Shown piece by piece: positions 6,845 to 15,392 of a stretch of DNA of 20,271 bases. The position numbers and the translations under genes were made by a program. The DNA lies in contig PWGT01000012.1 of the NCBI GenBank assembly GCA_003554535.1, positions 1 to 20,271 of the forward strand. The letters run 5' to 3'. Each line of letters opens with the position of its first letter. Position 1 is the first letter of the stretch. This stretch comes from Syntrophomonadaceae bacterium. Its GTDB lineage: Bacteria; Bacillota_D; Dethiobacteria; DTU022; PWGO01. The notes under the pieces are model-generated. The model searched no databases. It worked only from the letters and a program-made list of their open reading frames with translations, and was not told the DNA's origin.

Positions 6845-7927
6845 TTATTTTCCGGATATCTTCTTTTCCAACTCCCTCAGCACATTATAAACCTTGGTCG
6901 CCTGGGCTTCATTTAGGGTAGCCGCACCACAGCTAGGCGTAATCATCATCTGTTCCTCCAGTTGTTTGCGGTTTACTCCATAATCTACCAGCACATCTAT
7001 GCCCTCCTGCAACTTAGAATACAGAGTTTCTGCGTCTTCATTTTCTATATCCGAAGAAGTAGGCACTATGCCCCATGCCAGTATCCCCCCACGGTCCAAG
7101 AAATCTGTGAGGTTATCCACATAAACAAGCATGGAGGAAAAGTAAGAATATGCATCAAAATCGACAACATCAACGGGTAATCCAAAAATTAAAGACCAAT
7201 CCACACCGGCACAACAATGAACCCCGGATAATCCACCTTCATTCTTGATACCGCTTACCATCTCATACAAACTTTCAGTAATTGACTCTCGGCCTAATCC
7301 TACATAGCTTGAAGTGCCATAACCATAAATGGCGGGATCATCAATAAACACTAAAACGGGGCGATCAAATGCTTTTAACTGCTGCCCCTGCCAGCGAGCC
7401 TGAGAGGCAAGGGTTTTCACCAATATCTCCCGCAGTTGATCATCATAAAAAGCAAGATTCCCATCTGGAGAAGTAACCTGTAAACCAACCACCAGCGGAC
7501 CACTTATTTGGCCCTTTATTATGTCTACTTCTGTAGCTGACCAGTTTTCTCTTAGGAAAGCATAAAACCCTTCTGCAGTGTCAGAGGGGAAAGCAAACAT
7601 GCTCTGATCTTCAGAAGAAGGTTCACCGCCATCTTCCCCAGTATCCAAAAGCTTTTCAAAATAAGAGAGCACTAGTGCATCCCATTCCGGATCATCGGTG
7701 CAAAAATAGGGCTTATCCATCCCGTCCTCAGGAAAAGTAACCAGACCTTCCTTAACAAGAGGAGAAATATTCTGCCTGATCATTCCTTCTCTTGGATTCA
7801 TGCGAGGCAACTGAGGCCAGTGAGGGATATTCACCAGGTTCTCTTTGATCAAGCCCATAGCATCAGCTATTGAATGGTGAGGAAGGCTTCCTATAGCAGT
7901 AGCGCGATGAAATAATTTATTTTGCAA
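6845..7927 (-). CDS. MetE-like (UROD/MetE superfamily) zinc methyltransferase-like protein
   Basis: 360 aa, about the size of the C-terminal catalytic half of cobalamin-independent methionine synthase, without its N-terminal half. ATAIGSLPHHS (9-19) resembles the N-terminal turn of this family. Candidate zinc ligands are H237 and C239 (GVHCCAG), an acidic residue at D256 or D258, and C333 (TPSCGAA), matching the His-x-Cys...acidic...Cys order of MetE. Stand-alone 'core' MetE proteins are thought to take methyl groups from methyl-corrinoid proteins, so this could make methionine or another methylated thiol. The start is TTG, fixed by AGGAGG 7 nt upstream. It sits between cimA and the M42 genes. 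Superfamily is confident; the reaction is not. Confidence 0.75.
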   Translation of the reverse strand: MQNKLFHRATAIGSLPHHSIADAMGLIKENLVNIPHWPQLPRMNPREGMIRQNISPLVKEGLVTFPEDGMDKPYFCTDDPEWDALVLSYFEKLLDTGEDGGEPSSEDQSMFAFPSDTAEGFYAFLRENWSATEVDIIKGQISGPLVVGLQVTSPDGNLAFYDDQLREILVKTLASQARWQGQQLKAFDRPVLVFIDDPAIYGYGTSSYVGLGRESITESLYEMVSGIKNEGGLSGVHCCAGVDWSLIFGLPVDVVDFDAYSYFSSMLVYVDNLTDFLDRGGILAWGIVPTSSDIENEDAETLYSKLQEGIDVLVDYGVNRKQLEEQMMITPSCGAATLNEAQATKVYNVLRELEKKISGK

Positions 7928-7994
7928 ACTATAACCTCCTTATGTAAATCTTTTGCTTGGTCTAATCTAAAATTTAAAACTTTATGTTCTACAA

Positions 7995-9620
7995 CTAATC
8001 ATTATTTACCAGGCTAAAAACTTTCTGGTTTTTCATATCTTCCGGGATCTGTTTACAGAGTAAACCATATTCAATGCTATCTACCAAAGCCCACCAGCTA
8101 GCTTCAATAATATTCGGAGAAACTCCCACCGTGCTCCAGGCTTTTTGGTCATTGCTTGACTCCAGTAACACCCGCACCTTTGCTCCTGTACCATCCCTGG
8201 CTTCCAGAACCCGTACTTTATAGTCCAATAGCTTTATGTTTTTCATTTCCGGATATACCTCTTCCAAAGCCTTGCGCAAGGCATTATCCAGAGCATTAAC
8301 CGGACCGTTCCCATCAGAAGCAGTATGGATTTGCCGTTCCCCCACACTAACTTTTATTGTTGCCTCACAATGAGGAGACTCTTCACCACTTTTTTCAACT
8401 ATCACCCGAAATCCTTCCAACTTAAACAAACTATGATAAGCTTTCATCATTTTCCATACCATAAGCTCGAAAGAGCCACTTGCAGCTTCAAACTGGTAAC
8501 CTTGATGTTCCATCTCCTTAAGTTTTTCGATGATCTGCTTGGTTTCAGGAGTTTCTTTTTGCAAATCAATATTGTTTTCGCGAACCTTTTGCATAATATT
8601 ACTCTTTCCACCCAGTTCAGAAACCAAGACCCGCCGTCTGTTTCCTACTAGTTCTGGCTTAATATGTTCATAAGTTTCGGGGTTCTTGCCTACAGCATCA
8701 ACATGAACTCCCCCTTTGTGAGCAAAGGCATTGTATCCAACATAAGGTTGATCTTCCGATGGAACCATATTGCATAGTTCAGCAATGTAGTGAGAAAGTT
8801 CAGTTAATTTGCGAATTCCGCTCTTAGAGAGGACAGGCAGTTTCATCTTAAACTGCAAGGTGGGTATAATAGTGCATAGATTAGCATTACCACACCTTTC
8901 GCCATATCCATTAATAGTACCCTGAACATGGGATATTCCCTCGCGAACAGCCAAAACTGAATTAGCTACAGCCATCCCTCCATCATTATGAACATGGATG
9001 CCAAGGGGAACATAAATATCTTTTTTCAAATCTTTTATGATACTTTGCAATTCCCATGGCATTAAACCACCATTTGTATCACACAAAGCTACAACATCTG
9101 CACCACTTTCCTGAGCTACTTTAATAGTTTGCAGCGCATATTCAGGATTATGTTTATAGCCATCAAAAAAATGCTCGGCATCAAAAATTACCTGTTTTTC
9201 ATGCTCCTTGAGATATCGAATTGTTTCCCCTATCATTCGCAGATTCTCTTCCAAATCGGTCTCCAAGGCATTGGTTACATGGAAATCCCAACTTTTACCA
9301 AATACGGCAATAACAGAAGTACCAGCTTCAATTAAAGCCTTAACAATGTTATCCTCTTCTACTTTAACCCCAGGTTTTCTGGTGCTCCCAAAAGCAACAA
9401 TTCGAGAATTTTTCAGCTTCAATTCCGAAACACGTTTAAAAAACTCCATATCTTTCGGATTGGAACCTGGCCATCCTCCTTCAATATAGTCAACACCCAA
9501 TTCATCTAAACTCCGGGCAATTTTGAGCTTATCTTTAACAGACAGTGAAATACCTTCACGCTGGGCTCCATCACGCAAAGTAGTATCATAAACCTCTACT
9601 TTTTCTTTAACTAAAGTCAT
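7995..9620 (-). CDS. cimA: (R)-citramalate synthase
   Basis: 541 aa enzyme condensing acetyl-CoA and pyruvate to citramalate, the first step of the threonine-independent route to isoleucine. The N-terminal TIM barrel shows [10 protein letters not shown] (11-20; D12 metal ligand, R16 catalytic), HVHND (209-213; metal His residues) and [12 protein letters not shown] (237-248). The C-terminal third (about 400-530) is a LeuA-type regulatory domain, probably binding isoleucine. Length and the [11 protein letters not shown] and GGWPGSNP signatures fit the CimA subfamily over 2-isopropylmalate or homocitrate synthase. GGAGG lies 7 nt before the ATG. No leuCD or leuB genes are nearby. The gene probably starts the operon that continues into the MetE-like and M42 genes, after a 67-bp gap. 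Confidence 0.9.
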   Translation of the reverse strand: MTLVKEKVEVYDTTLRDGAQREGISLSVKDKLKIARSLDELGVDYIEGGWPGSNPKDMEFFKRVSELKLKNSRIVAFGSTRKPGVKVEEDNIVKALIEAGTSVIAVFGKSWDFHVTNALETDLEENLRMIGETIRYLKEHEKQVIFDAEHFFDGYKHNPEYALQTIKVAQESGADVVALCDTNGGLMPWELQSIIKDLKKDIYVPLGIHVHNDGGMAVANSVLAVREGISHVQGTINGYGERCGNANLCTIIPTLQFKMKLPVLSKSGIRKLTELSHYIAELCNMVPSEDQPYVGYNAFAHKGGVHVDAVGKNPETYEHIKPELVGNRRRVLVSELGGKSNIMQKVRENNIDLQKETPETKQIIEKLKEMEHQGYQFEAASGSFELMVWKMMKAYHSLFKLEGFRVIVEKSGEESPHCEATIKVSVGERQIHTASDGNGPVNALDNALRKALEEVYPEMKNIKLLDYKVRVLEARDGTGAKVRVLLESSNDQKAWSTVGVSPNIIEASWWALVDSIEYGLLCKQIPEDMKNQKVFSLVNND

Positions 9621-9731
9621 ACTATCGCCTCCTCACTTTATGCAGTTAACAACTAAAGATGGAATAAGAAAAGATATATGAAAAGCAGCAAAAGCCTATT
9701 TTGCCAAATACATCCTTACTATATTGGTTGT

Positions 9732-9760
9732 AGTATATCGTACTGCCACAAAGTACACAA
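9732..9760 (-). promoter_or_regulatory. Candidate sigma-A promoter of cimA
   Basis: On the minus strand, TTGTGT (9755-9760), a 17-bp spacer and TATACT (9732-9737) match the -35/-10 pattern. The implied leader is about 100 nt, too short for a typical T-box. The match is good but unproven. Confidence 0.4.
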
Positions 9761-9802
9761 CCACAACAACAAGCAGTTGAAAAACCAGTTTAAACTTAAA
9801 TT

Positions 9803-9825
9803 AAAACATTATTATGAAATGTTTT
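9803..9825 (-). terminator. Weak hairpin after the DUF362 gene
   Basis: AAAACATT (9803-9810) and AATGTTTT (9818-9825) form an 8-bp, AT-rich stem with a 7-base loop, 34 bp past the DUF362 stop. The following minus-strand sequence is only moderately T-rich, so termination would be weak. Confidence 0.3.
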
Positions 9826-9858
9826 TGAATATAATTGGCTTCTTTTATTTGGCTTATT

Positions 9859-11004
9859 TTATCTTAAAGATATGGCCCCATAAGGGCACGCTTCCTGGCA
9901 ACAGTAGCACCGGATACACCTGGAATGGTCGATAAATAAGGAAGGTGTATCTTTACTATTTGCTTCGATACATTCAACCGGACAACTATCTATACAGGTG
10001 TTACAGCCAACACAACCTTCATTCACATATGGCCAGGGACGATTTCTTTCCCGCAAATTATTAATAAAAACAGGCAGGTATCTCCACAAAAATGACCAGC
10101 CTTTCCCACCGGCACCTTTGTCAAAGTCTTGCAATTTTAATTCTTCAATTGGCCCATTTATTTTTACATCACTAAAATCACTCTTCAAATACCCCTGTTT
10201 AACAGCTGCTTCCAGCACTGATATTTCTGCAAAATTGTGGCTAGTAAGGCTGGCACAGGCTGCATCCAAAGCCACAGCATCAGGAGAAGCTAAAATAGCC
10301 CCACATGGCCGCGGCCGACCACTTCTTGGCCCCATTCCTTCCATGGCTACTATGGCATCAACTACGGACAAAGATGGTGGCATACTAAAATACAACCCTA
10401 GCAAAAAGTTGGCAAAGTCACTAAGGAGAGGATGCCGAACATGATAAAATTTTTTATGCTTTCCAGGTATAATCCCGTAAAAATTTTTCACAGCAGCAGT
10501 CAAACCAGTGAGGGTATGGGTCTTGAGCTTGGCTGCATTAATAATTAAGTCCATTTCCATTGCTTCCGCAGAAAGGGTAAACGTCCCTGTCGTGTATTTA
10601 TTATCTATGAAAACCTCTTTCTCTTCTTCCAGGGAAAGCAAACTGGCACCAGTCTGAGTTACTGCTTCCTTAATTCCACTAATTCGAGCTACTTCATCCA
10701 AGGTTCCACGCATGGGACTATCTCCAACATAAGCAACCCCACCCATCTCCCGGACTATTTCGATTAAAGCTGCAATAATCACGGGGTGAGTAGTTACAGC
10801 GTCTTTGCTCAAATCAGGGGCTAGCATGTTTGGCTTGATTAAAACTCGAGCTCCATTTTCAATCCTGTGTTCTATCCCCCTACACTTTTGCAAAACATCT
10901 CGCAAGGAACCTTTGACAAAAGCGGCGTCATAGTTATTACAAGCTGATATTCCTACAGTTTTCTCCCACATTTCTTCTGAGCTTTGCAAGGATGGCATCA
11001 TCAT
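9859..11004 (-). CDS. DUF362 domain protein with C-terminal 2x[4Fe-4S] ferredoxin domain
   Basis: 381 aa. The DUF362 part (about 15-300) shows KPNM (57-60), GDSP (94-97) and the conserved block KLKTHTLTG...KNFYGIIPGKHK (159-184). The C-terminus holds two classic cluster motifs: C331-C334-C337-C341-P, and C363-C366-C369-C373-P. It is therefore probably a cytosolic iron-sulfur redox protein, common in anaerobes, whose reaction is not established. Three Met codons begin the frame. A GAGG lies about 7 nt before the third ATG (10998), so the true start may be there. A 'TTGGCA-N18-TTTAAT' promoter candidate lies just upstream. The next gene upstream is a small lipoprotein. Confidence 0.88.
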   Translation of the reverse strand: MMMPSLQSSEEMWEKTVGISACNNYDAAFVKGSLRDVLQKCRGIEHRIENGARVLIKPNMLAPDLSKDAVTTHPVIIAALIEIVREMGGVAYVGDSPMRGTLDEVARISGIKEAVTQTGASLLSLEEEKEVFIDNKYTTGTFTLSAEAMEMDLIINAAKLKTHTLTGLTAAVKNFYGIIPGKHKKFYHVRHPLLSDFANFLLGLYFSMPPSLSVVDAIVAMEGMGPRSGRPRPCGAILASPDAVALDAACASLTSHNFAEISVLEAAVKQGYLKSDFSDVKINGPIEELKLQDFDKGAGGKGWSFLWRYLPVFINNLRERNRPWPYVNEGCVGCNTCIDSCPVECIEANSKDTPSLFIDHSRCIRCYCCQEACPYGAISLR

Positions 11005-11023
11005 ACCTCATCACGTCATAATT

Positions 11024-11053
11024 ATTAAAATATCTTCTAAATATTTCTGCCAA
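11024..11053 (-). promoter_or_regulatory. Candidate promoter of the DUF362 gene
   Basis: On the minus strand, TTGGCA (11048-11053), an 18-bp spacer and TTTAAT (11024-11029) are placed about 20 bp before the coding start. Such a short leader is plausible but the call is weak. Confidence 0.3.
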
Positions 11054-11122
11054 AAAACTAAAAGATTATTAACATTTCTTTCTTAAAAAACGAAAATAAT
11101 TTTCAAAAGGAGTTAATTTAAG

Positions 11123-11449
11123 TTAAACCAAAAGTCCCAATTCAATTATTAGAAGCACGGCAAGCACCAGAAAGAAAAATATGAGAGGAGGTACCCAAAA
11201 TAACTTAAACATCCTAAAAGCACCTTCCCAGAAGATGCTTTCTTCATATCTATTAATATTATACATGAGTATACCGAAAGTAATGAAACCAGCTATGGCG
11301 ATGTAAATCAAAAAGATCCTGGCTCCGCTAATAAAAAGCTTGCCGCCGGCAACAGGCGAAACCAATTCCCACTGGGTCGCATTACAACCGGACAGAAGCA
11401 ACGCCCCACATAAGCATGTTGTCAATAAAACTATCTTCTGCCAGTTCAT
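11123..11449 (-). CDS. Small membrane lipoprotein, unknown function
   Basis: 108 aa from the ATG at 11449. This start is chosen because CAGGGGG lies just upstream and the product then begins with a proper lipoprotein signal (MNWQKIVLL...). The frame stays open further upstream to 11533, but those residues would bury the signal peptide. The lipobox LLLSGC puts the lipidated Cys at 22. Two membrane spans follow (about 40-65 and 82-108), with a charged loop NINRYEESIFWEG between them. A short lipoprotein with two extra membrane helices is not a family I recognise. It lies 118 bp upstream of the DUF362 gene on the same strand. Confidence 0.65.
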   Translation of the reverse strand: MNWQKIVLLTTCLCGALLLSGCNATQWELVSPVAGGKLFISGARIFLIYIAIAGFITFGILMYNINRYEESIFWEGAFRMFKLFWVPPLIFFFLVLAVLLIIELGLLV

Positions 11450-11636
11450 ATTTGGCCCCCTGCACCTAATTCCAATTCTTAGCCTTAGAGTTATTTTACA
11501 ATAATTAATAACACTTGTAAAACAAGCTACCAACTCAAATATGGAATAAAATAATCTTTTTCACTAAGAATATTTACTCTTAAATATCTATCTTAATATG
11601 AATAATACTATAATCGTCTCAAAAATCCTGCATAGT

Positions 11637-11665
11637 TTGACAATTTCATTCTATCCACATAAACT
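11637..11665 (+). promoter_or_regulatory. Promoter of the 11731 zinc-ribbon gene
   Basis: A perfect -35 TTGACA (11637-11642), a 17-bp spacer and TAAACT (11660-11665) are seen on the plus strand, giving a leader of about 60 nt to the ATG at 11731. It is one of the best promoter matches in the window. Confidence 0.6.
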
Positions 11666-11730
11666 GTACTTAAAATAAGGCTTTTATAAAGCTCATTTTA
11701 ATGTATCCTTGGGGAGAAGGTGGGTAAATC

Positions 11731-12018
11731 ATGTCACCAGCCAGCAAAAACCAGCATACGGAGAATAAAGATGACAACCAACGCTGTCTTCATTGTGGCC
11801 AAGAGAAGATTCCTTCAGAATTACACTCCCGACTGGTTAGAGATGGAATCTCAACCGAGCAATTGTCCCTTCCCTTTATATACCGCAAAAAACAATTATG
11901 TAGTTCTTGTTTTGAATGGCAACGCAAAAAAGACAAATTAGACAAAGTGTTGGCTATTATCGGTATAATTATAGTAATAACCTTGATGGTAGCAGGCTTT
12001 TTTCCATTGATCTTTTAA
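11731..12018 (+). CDS. Small zinc-ribbon, single-pass membrane protein
   Basis: 95 aa and the only plus-strand gene. The soluble N-terminal part has CLHCGQE (C19, C22) and CSSC (C57, C60), a four-Cys pattern that should bind zinc. One membrane helix follows (about 73-92, VLAIIGIIIVITLMVAGFF) with basic residues before it, so the zinc ribbon should face the cytosol. AAGGTGG lies 8 nt before the ATG. The gene is divergent from the lipoprotein and convergent with the 12155-12433 gene. I recognise no family; a sensing or scaffolding role is only a guess. Confidence 0.7.
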   Translation: MSPASKNQHTENKDDNQRCLHCGQEKIPSELHSRLVRDGISTEQLSLPFIYRKKQLCSSCFEWQRKKDKLDKVLAIIGIIIVITLMVAGFFPLIF

Positions 12019-12154
12019 TCTTTTCTTAACTTTTTTTAACCTTTTCTACCTTTAATTTGTTTTCCATATATTACCATAAGTCTTTATGCAAAGCAACCTA
12101 AACACCATTAAAACAGGGAAGCTAAATGCAATAAAAATGTATTAGATCAGAAAA

Positions 12155-12433
12155 TTAGCTGTGCAAATCACTGTCTACTTTCTCTAAGAGCTCTTTAAGG
12201 GTCATGCGTACGTATTTTTCTTCATTTAGCTCTTCAGCATCCTCCAGACCTACTTCGATGCCACGGGAAGAGAAAAATACTCTGGTGGAATTATTGTTAA
12301 TAATACTTTGGGTCATATCCATTACCCGTTTTTCTCTTTTCGCCTTTAACGCTGCATCGCGCCTTTTGCGAAAGGCCTCTTCCATCTTTTCTTTTTTTTC
12401 TTTTTTGCTCCTATCATCATCCTTATTATCCAA
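12155..12433 (-). CDS. Small highly charged protein, unknown
   Basis: 92 aa from a TTG at 12433. I choose this start because AGAGGTG lies 6 nt upstream. The alternative GTG at 12442 overlaps that ribosome binding site. The first 35-40 residues are a run of Lys, Arg, Asp and Glu that may form a charged helix. The rest (TRVFFSSRGIEVGLEDAEELNEEKYVRMTLKELLEKV) looks like a small folded domain. No membrane segment or Cys is present. A good promoter (12522-12550) suggests independent expression from the ABC operon upstream. I recognise no family. Confidence 0.6.
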   Translation of the reverse strand: MDNKDDDRSKKEKKEKMEEAFRKRRDAALKAKREKRVMDMTQSIINNNSTRVFFSSRGIEVGLEDAEELNEEKYVRMTLKELLEKVDSDLHS

Positions 12434-12521
12434 ATATAACACCTCTATCTTTTTTACTTCTTAATAATTTCTCCTCTTATTCTTATACTTAATTAAGGGA
12501 GACAACTGAAAATGTGCCGCA

Positions 12522-12550
12522 AGTTTAACAAAATAATTGTAAGGCGTCAA
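12522..12550 (-). promoter_or_regulatory. Promoter of the small charged-protein gene
   Basis: On the minus strand, TTGACG (12545-12550), a 17-bp spacer and TAAACT (12522-12527). The same -10 and spacing occur at the plus-strand promoter at 11637-11665. The leader would be about 80 nt. Confidence 0.55.
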
Positions 12551-12553
12551 AAT

Positions 12554-12584
12554 ACTTAAATCCTAAGTTACTTAATCCTAAGTT
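12554..12584. repeat. Tandem palindromic repeat, operator-like
   Basis: Two adjoining copies of ACTTA(A)ATCCTAAGTT (12554-12569 and 12570-12584) are seen. Each is itself a dyad, ACTTA-N5-TAAGT and ACTTA-N4-TAAGT. They lie just upstream of the -35 at 12545-12550, where an activator or repressor could bind. Confidence 0.45.
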
Positions 12585-12601
12585 TTGATTTATTAAAACT
12601 T
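12580..12601 (-). terminator. AT-rich hairpin after the ABC transporter operon
   Basis: AAGTTTT (12580-12586) and AAAACTT (12595-12601) form a 7-bp stem with an 8-base loop, 30 bp past the ATPase stop. No T-run follows on the minus strand, and it overlaps the second palindrome copy. It is a weak terminator candidate at best. Confidence 0.25.
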
Positions 12602-12631
12602 TCTTCAATTATTATACATTTATACATTACA

Positions 12632-14554
12632 TTATACATTCCATGCAAATCCTGAATTTAAAAGAGATTTAGTATAGGAATGTTTGGGGTTATTAATGAC
12701 CTTGGCAGGAGGACCTTCTTCTATTATCTTTCCACTGTGCATTACCCCCATTCTATCACCGGCTTTTGCTGCTAAGGCCAAATCATGGGTGATCAAAAAT
12801 AGAGCAAAACCTTTCTCGTTCTGCAAGTAAAGCAAGAGTTTTATTATTTTGGCCTGCACACTGGCATCCAGGGAAGCACTAGGTTCATCGGCTATGAGAA
12901 CCCGGGGTTCCAATACCAGGGCTCGGGCTATTGCAACTCTTTGTAATTCTCCACCACTTAAATGATGTGGGTATTCGTTCAAAAAGTGTTCACTGGTTGG
13001 CAAATTTACCCACTCCAGGGATTTGATTACAACCTCCCTACGGCTGTAATAATCGCCGATTTTTTGTATTTCCAAAGGCTCCGAAACCAGTTCATAAACA
13101 TTCAAACGATGGCTTAGTGCTTGACCTGAATTTTGGAAAAGAATCTGCAGCTGACGACGCACTGATTTTTCTTTTTTGCCTTTAATTTGGTTTAGATTCT
13201 GTTGCTGGTAGAATACATCTCCCTTGTATGGAAAATCCACTCCAGCCAGGATTCGCCCCAAAGTGGTTTTGCCAGAACCACTTTCTCCCACCAGGGCATA
13301 AACCTCGCCTTCTCTAAGTTTAACATTAACTCCACTTACTGCTTCCACATAAGAAGACCCAGAAGCTTTCCCCTGTCGTTTGCTCTCTCCCTGCAAACTG
13401 AACCTCTGGATAATACCTTCACCACGCAAAAGTTCAATAATACCTCCCCGGTGGCAAGACAAATACCAGGTAGAAAGTGATTTATTGGTAGTATCAGCAA
13501 GCGTATTCCCGGAAGCTAAGGATAGACTGCAGTTATAAGAAACGGAATAATTTCCGGCTGCACTCTGTTGAGAAGCAGATTTATAATACGCCTCCTCACC
13601 TTTTGCCCCTGTAATTACTCCAGGATAAGACGATGAGGCAGAAGCAGAGATGGCTTGATTAGCAACTGGCACCGGTATGGGCCGCTCATGAGAACATACT
13701 TCCAAAACCTGGGTACAACGAGTATGAAAAGGACAACCGGAAGGACGCTGGCTGAGAGGTGGAAAATCTCCCCTAATGCCCTGTAGTTCCCTGGTTCCAT
13801 CAATGGTGGGGTATGCACGCACCAGTGCCCTTGTATAGGGATGGGCGGGTTCTTGCAAGCATTTTTCGGTTGGGCCGGTTTCCATTAAAGAACCACAATA
13901 AAGAACCCCTGTATATTCAGTTAACTGTAAAACTGTAGCCAGGTCATGAGAGATAGCCAAAACGGTACAATCTTTAGTAAGTTCATTTAAAAGTTTCAAA
14001 ATTTCAGATTTGGTACGGGCATCAAGAGAGGATACTGGTTCATCAAGGATAAGCAACTCGGGATCAGTAATAAGGGCCATGGCCAGTAACGCTCTTTGGA
14101 CCTCACCTCCACTGAGGGTAAAGGGATATCTATAAAAGAATGATTCTTCCAAACCCACTTTTTCCAGATAATATATTGCTTTCTCACGTGCTTTTTCTGA
14201 GTTATGGGGATACTTTTTAAAGTAGGGCTCCATGACCTGTTCCCCCAGAGTTAAGGTTGGGGTGAGCATTTCTCCTGATTGTTGCATCACCATAGAAATA
14301 GAAGAACCACGTATTTTCTCCCATTCCCAGGTAGATTTAGATAAGAGTTCTTCACCTTTAAAACACACAGAACCCTCTATTTTTCCAGCAGCCAGACCCA
14401 TAATAGTCAAAGCCAAAGTGCTTTTCCCAGAACCCGATTCTCCTACTAACCCCCACTTCTCTCCTGACTGAATAGACAAATTCACATTGTCTAAAACTTT
14501 GAATTTCCCATGGGAAGTGGCAACCTCTACAGTTAAATCTTTAATCTCCAGCAT
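12632..14554 (-). CDS. Fused dual ATPase of a DppDF/NikDE-type ABC importer
   Basis: 640 aa containing both ATPase domains of an Opp/Dpp/Nik transporter in one chain. Domain 1: Walker A GESGSGKST (38-46), Q91, LSGGE (147-151), LILDEP (168-173), H203. Domain 2: Walker A GESGSGKTT (423-431), Q474, LSGGE (532-536), LIADEP (553-558), H590. Both look catalytically intact. After domain 1 comes the DppD-type Cys motif GCPFHTRC...C (C274, C280, C287), but the usual fourth Cys is only reached at YLSCH (C367). A Ser/Ala/Tyr-rich low-complexity stretch (about 298-362) is inserted between them. GGAGG lies 7 nt before the ATG. The gene overlaps the DppC-type permease by 14 bp. The substrate is probably nickel, judged from the upstream operator, not from this protein. 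Confidence 0.9.
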   Translation of the reverse strand: MLEIKDLTVEVATSHGKFKVLDNVNLSIQSGEKWGLVGESGSGKSTLALTIMGLAAGKIEGSVCFKGEELLSKSTWEWEKIRGSSISMVMQQSGEMLTPTLTLGEQVMEPYFKKYPHNSEKAREKAIYYLEKVGLEESFFYRYPFTLSGGEVQRALLAMALITDPELLILDEPVSSLDARTKSEILKLLNELTKDCTVLAISHDLATVLQLTEYTGVLYCGSLMETGPTEKCLQEPAHPYTRALVRAYPTIDGTRELQGIRGDFPPLSQRPSGCPFHTRCTQVLEVCSHERPIPVPVANQAISASASSSYPGVITGAKGEEAYYKSASQQSAAGNYSVSYNCSLSLASGNTLADTTNKSLSTWYLSCHRGGIIELLRGEGIIQRFSLQGESKRQGKASGSSYVEAVSGVNVKLREGEVYALVGESGSGKTTLGRILAGVDFPYKGDVFYQQQNLNQIKGKKEKSVRRQLQILFQNSGQALSHRLNVYELVSEPLEIQKIGDYYSRREVVIKSLEWVNLPTSEHFLNEYPHHLSGGELQRVAIARALVLEPRVLIADEPSASLDASVQAKIIKLLLYLQNEKGFALFLITHDLALAAKAGDRMGVMHSGKIIEEGPPAKVINNPKHSYTKSLLNSGFAWNV

Positions 14555-15392
14555 AAACGGGCCTCCTTAATCGCGGATCTAAAGCTGTTTCCAATGAATA
14601 CCCCACCAAGGCAAAGGCTATTATGGTAAAAGAAATAGCCACAGCAGGGGGCAATAGCCACCAGGTCCATGCCTCTGTAAACATGAAATCCCGAGCATAA
14701 TGCAACATCAACCCCCAGCTTTTCTGGGAAGGATCAAATACACCTAAAAAAGCCATCCCGGCTTCCATGAACACTGCCCGCCGTACCACCTGAATAAAGT
14801 TAACTGCCAACAAAGGATAGAGTTCAGGTACAAGATGGCGGATAGCCACATAACTTTGGCCAGCGCCAAAAGAGCGGGCAGCGGCTACATGCCCCTGTCC
14901 TCGCAAAGAAAGCACCTGAGCCCAAACAATCCGAGATCCGGGAGGCCAAAGTAAAAGAGAAAGCAATACAATCAAAGTGACTTCTCCAGGTTGGACATAC
15001 GCCGCAACCAGCAAAGCTACCAAAAAAACTGGAATTACCAGCATCACATCTATAAGGCGCAGCAGAACTCTCTCCACCCAACCTCGTAGCACGCCTGCCA
15101 ACAATCCCGTTATAAGACTAAGCAAAGAGGAAAATAGAGCTGCAAGACTTCCAATAAGAAGAGTAGTCCTGGCCCCATACAGAAGCTCACTAAACACATC
15201 CTGTCCCACCTCGTTAGTTCCCAGCGGATGAGATAGGCTGGGAGGATTAAGGGGCGGAGCAACATAGGCAAAGGGATCGTGGGGTGCTAGCAAACCTGCA
15301 CCTACCGCGATTACCGCCAGAAAACCAATCATATAGAGCCCTTTACGGCCCAGATTATCTTTTTTTATTTCATTCCAATAATTGACGTGCAT
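14541..15392 (-). CDS. DppC/NikC-type ABC transporter permease
   Basis: 283 aa inner-membrane permease with about six membrane spans. GTNEVGQDVFSELLYGART (58-76) is the hallmark of the DppC family. The ATPase-coupling EAA loop is AARSFGAGQSYVAIRHLVP (171-189), and EAGMAFLG (210-217) and LDPRLR (271-276) are also typical. It pairs with the DppB-type permease upstream, which it overlaps by 23 bp, and overlaps the ATPase gene downstream by 14 bp. This tight overlap suggests translational coupling. Family membership is firm. Sequence alone does not separate peptide from nickel permeases. Confidence 0.92.
   Translation of the reverse strand: MHVNYWNEIKKDNLGRKGLYMIGFLAVIAVGAGLLAPHDPFAYVAPPLNPPSLSHPLGTNEVGQDVFSELLYGARTTLLIGSLAALFSSLLSLITGLLAGVLRGWVERVLLRLIDVMLVIPVFLVALLVAAYVQPGEVTLIVLLSLLLWPPGSRIVWAQVLSLRGQGHVAAARSFGAGQSYVAIRHLVPELYPLLAVNFIQVVRRAVFMEAGMAFLGVFDPSQKSWGLMLHYARDFMFTEAWTWWLLPPAVAISFTIIAFALVGYSLETALDPRLRRPVYAGD

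Noticed and set aside
9621..9731. T-box or other amino-acid riboswitch in the cimA leader
   Set aside because: The leader implied by the promoter is about 100 nt and I see neither a T-box sequence nor a terminator hairpin.
9998..10444. Long plus-strand open frame opposite the DUF362 gene
   Set aside because: It is antisense to a clear DUF362 coding region, with no ribosome binding site or recognisable motif. Similar antisense frames at 1528-1968 and 18238-18768 were dropped for the same reason.
11680..11696. GGCTTTTATAAAGCT imperfect palindrome in the leader of the 11731 gene
   Set aside because: Short and AT-rich, expected by chance in such sequence; no second copy seen.
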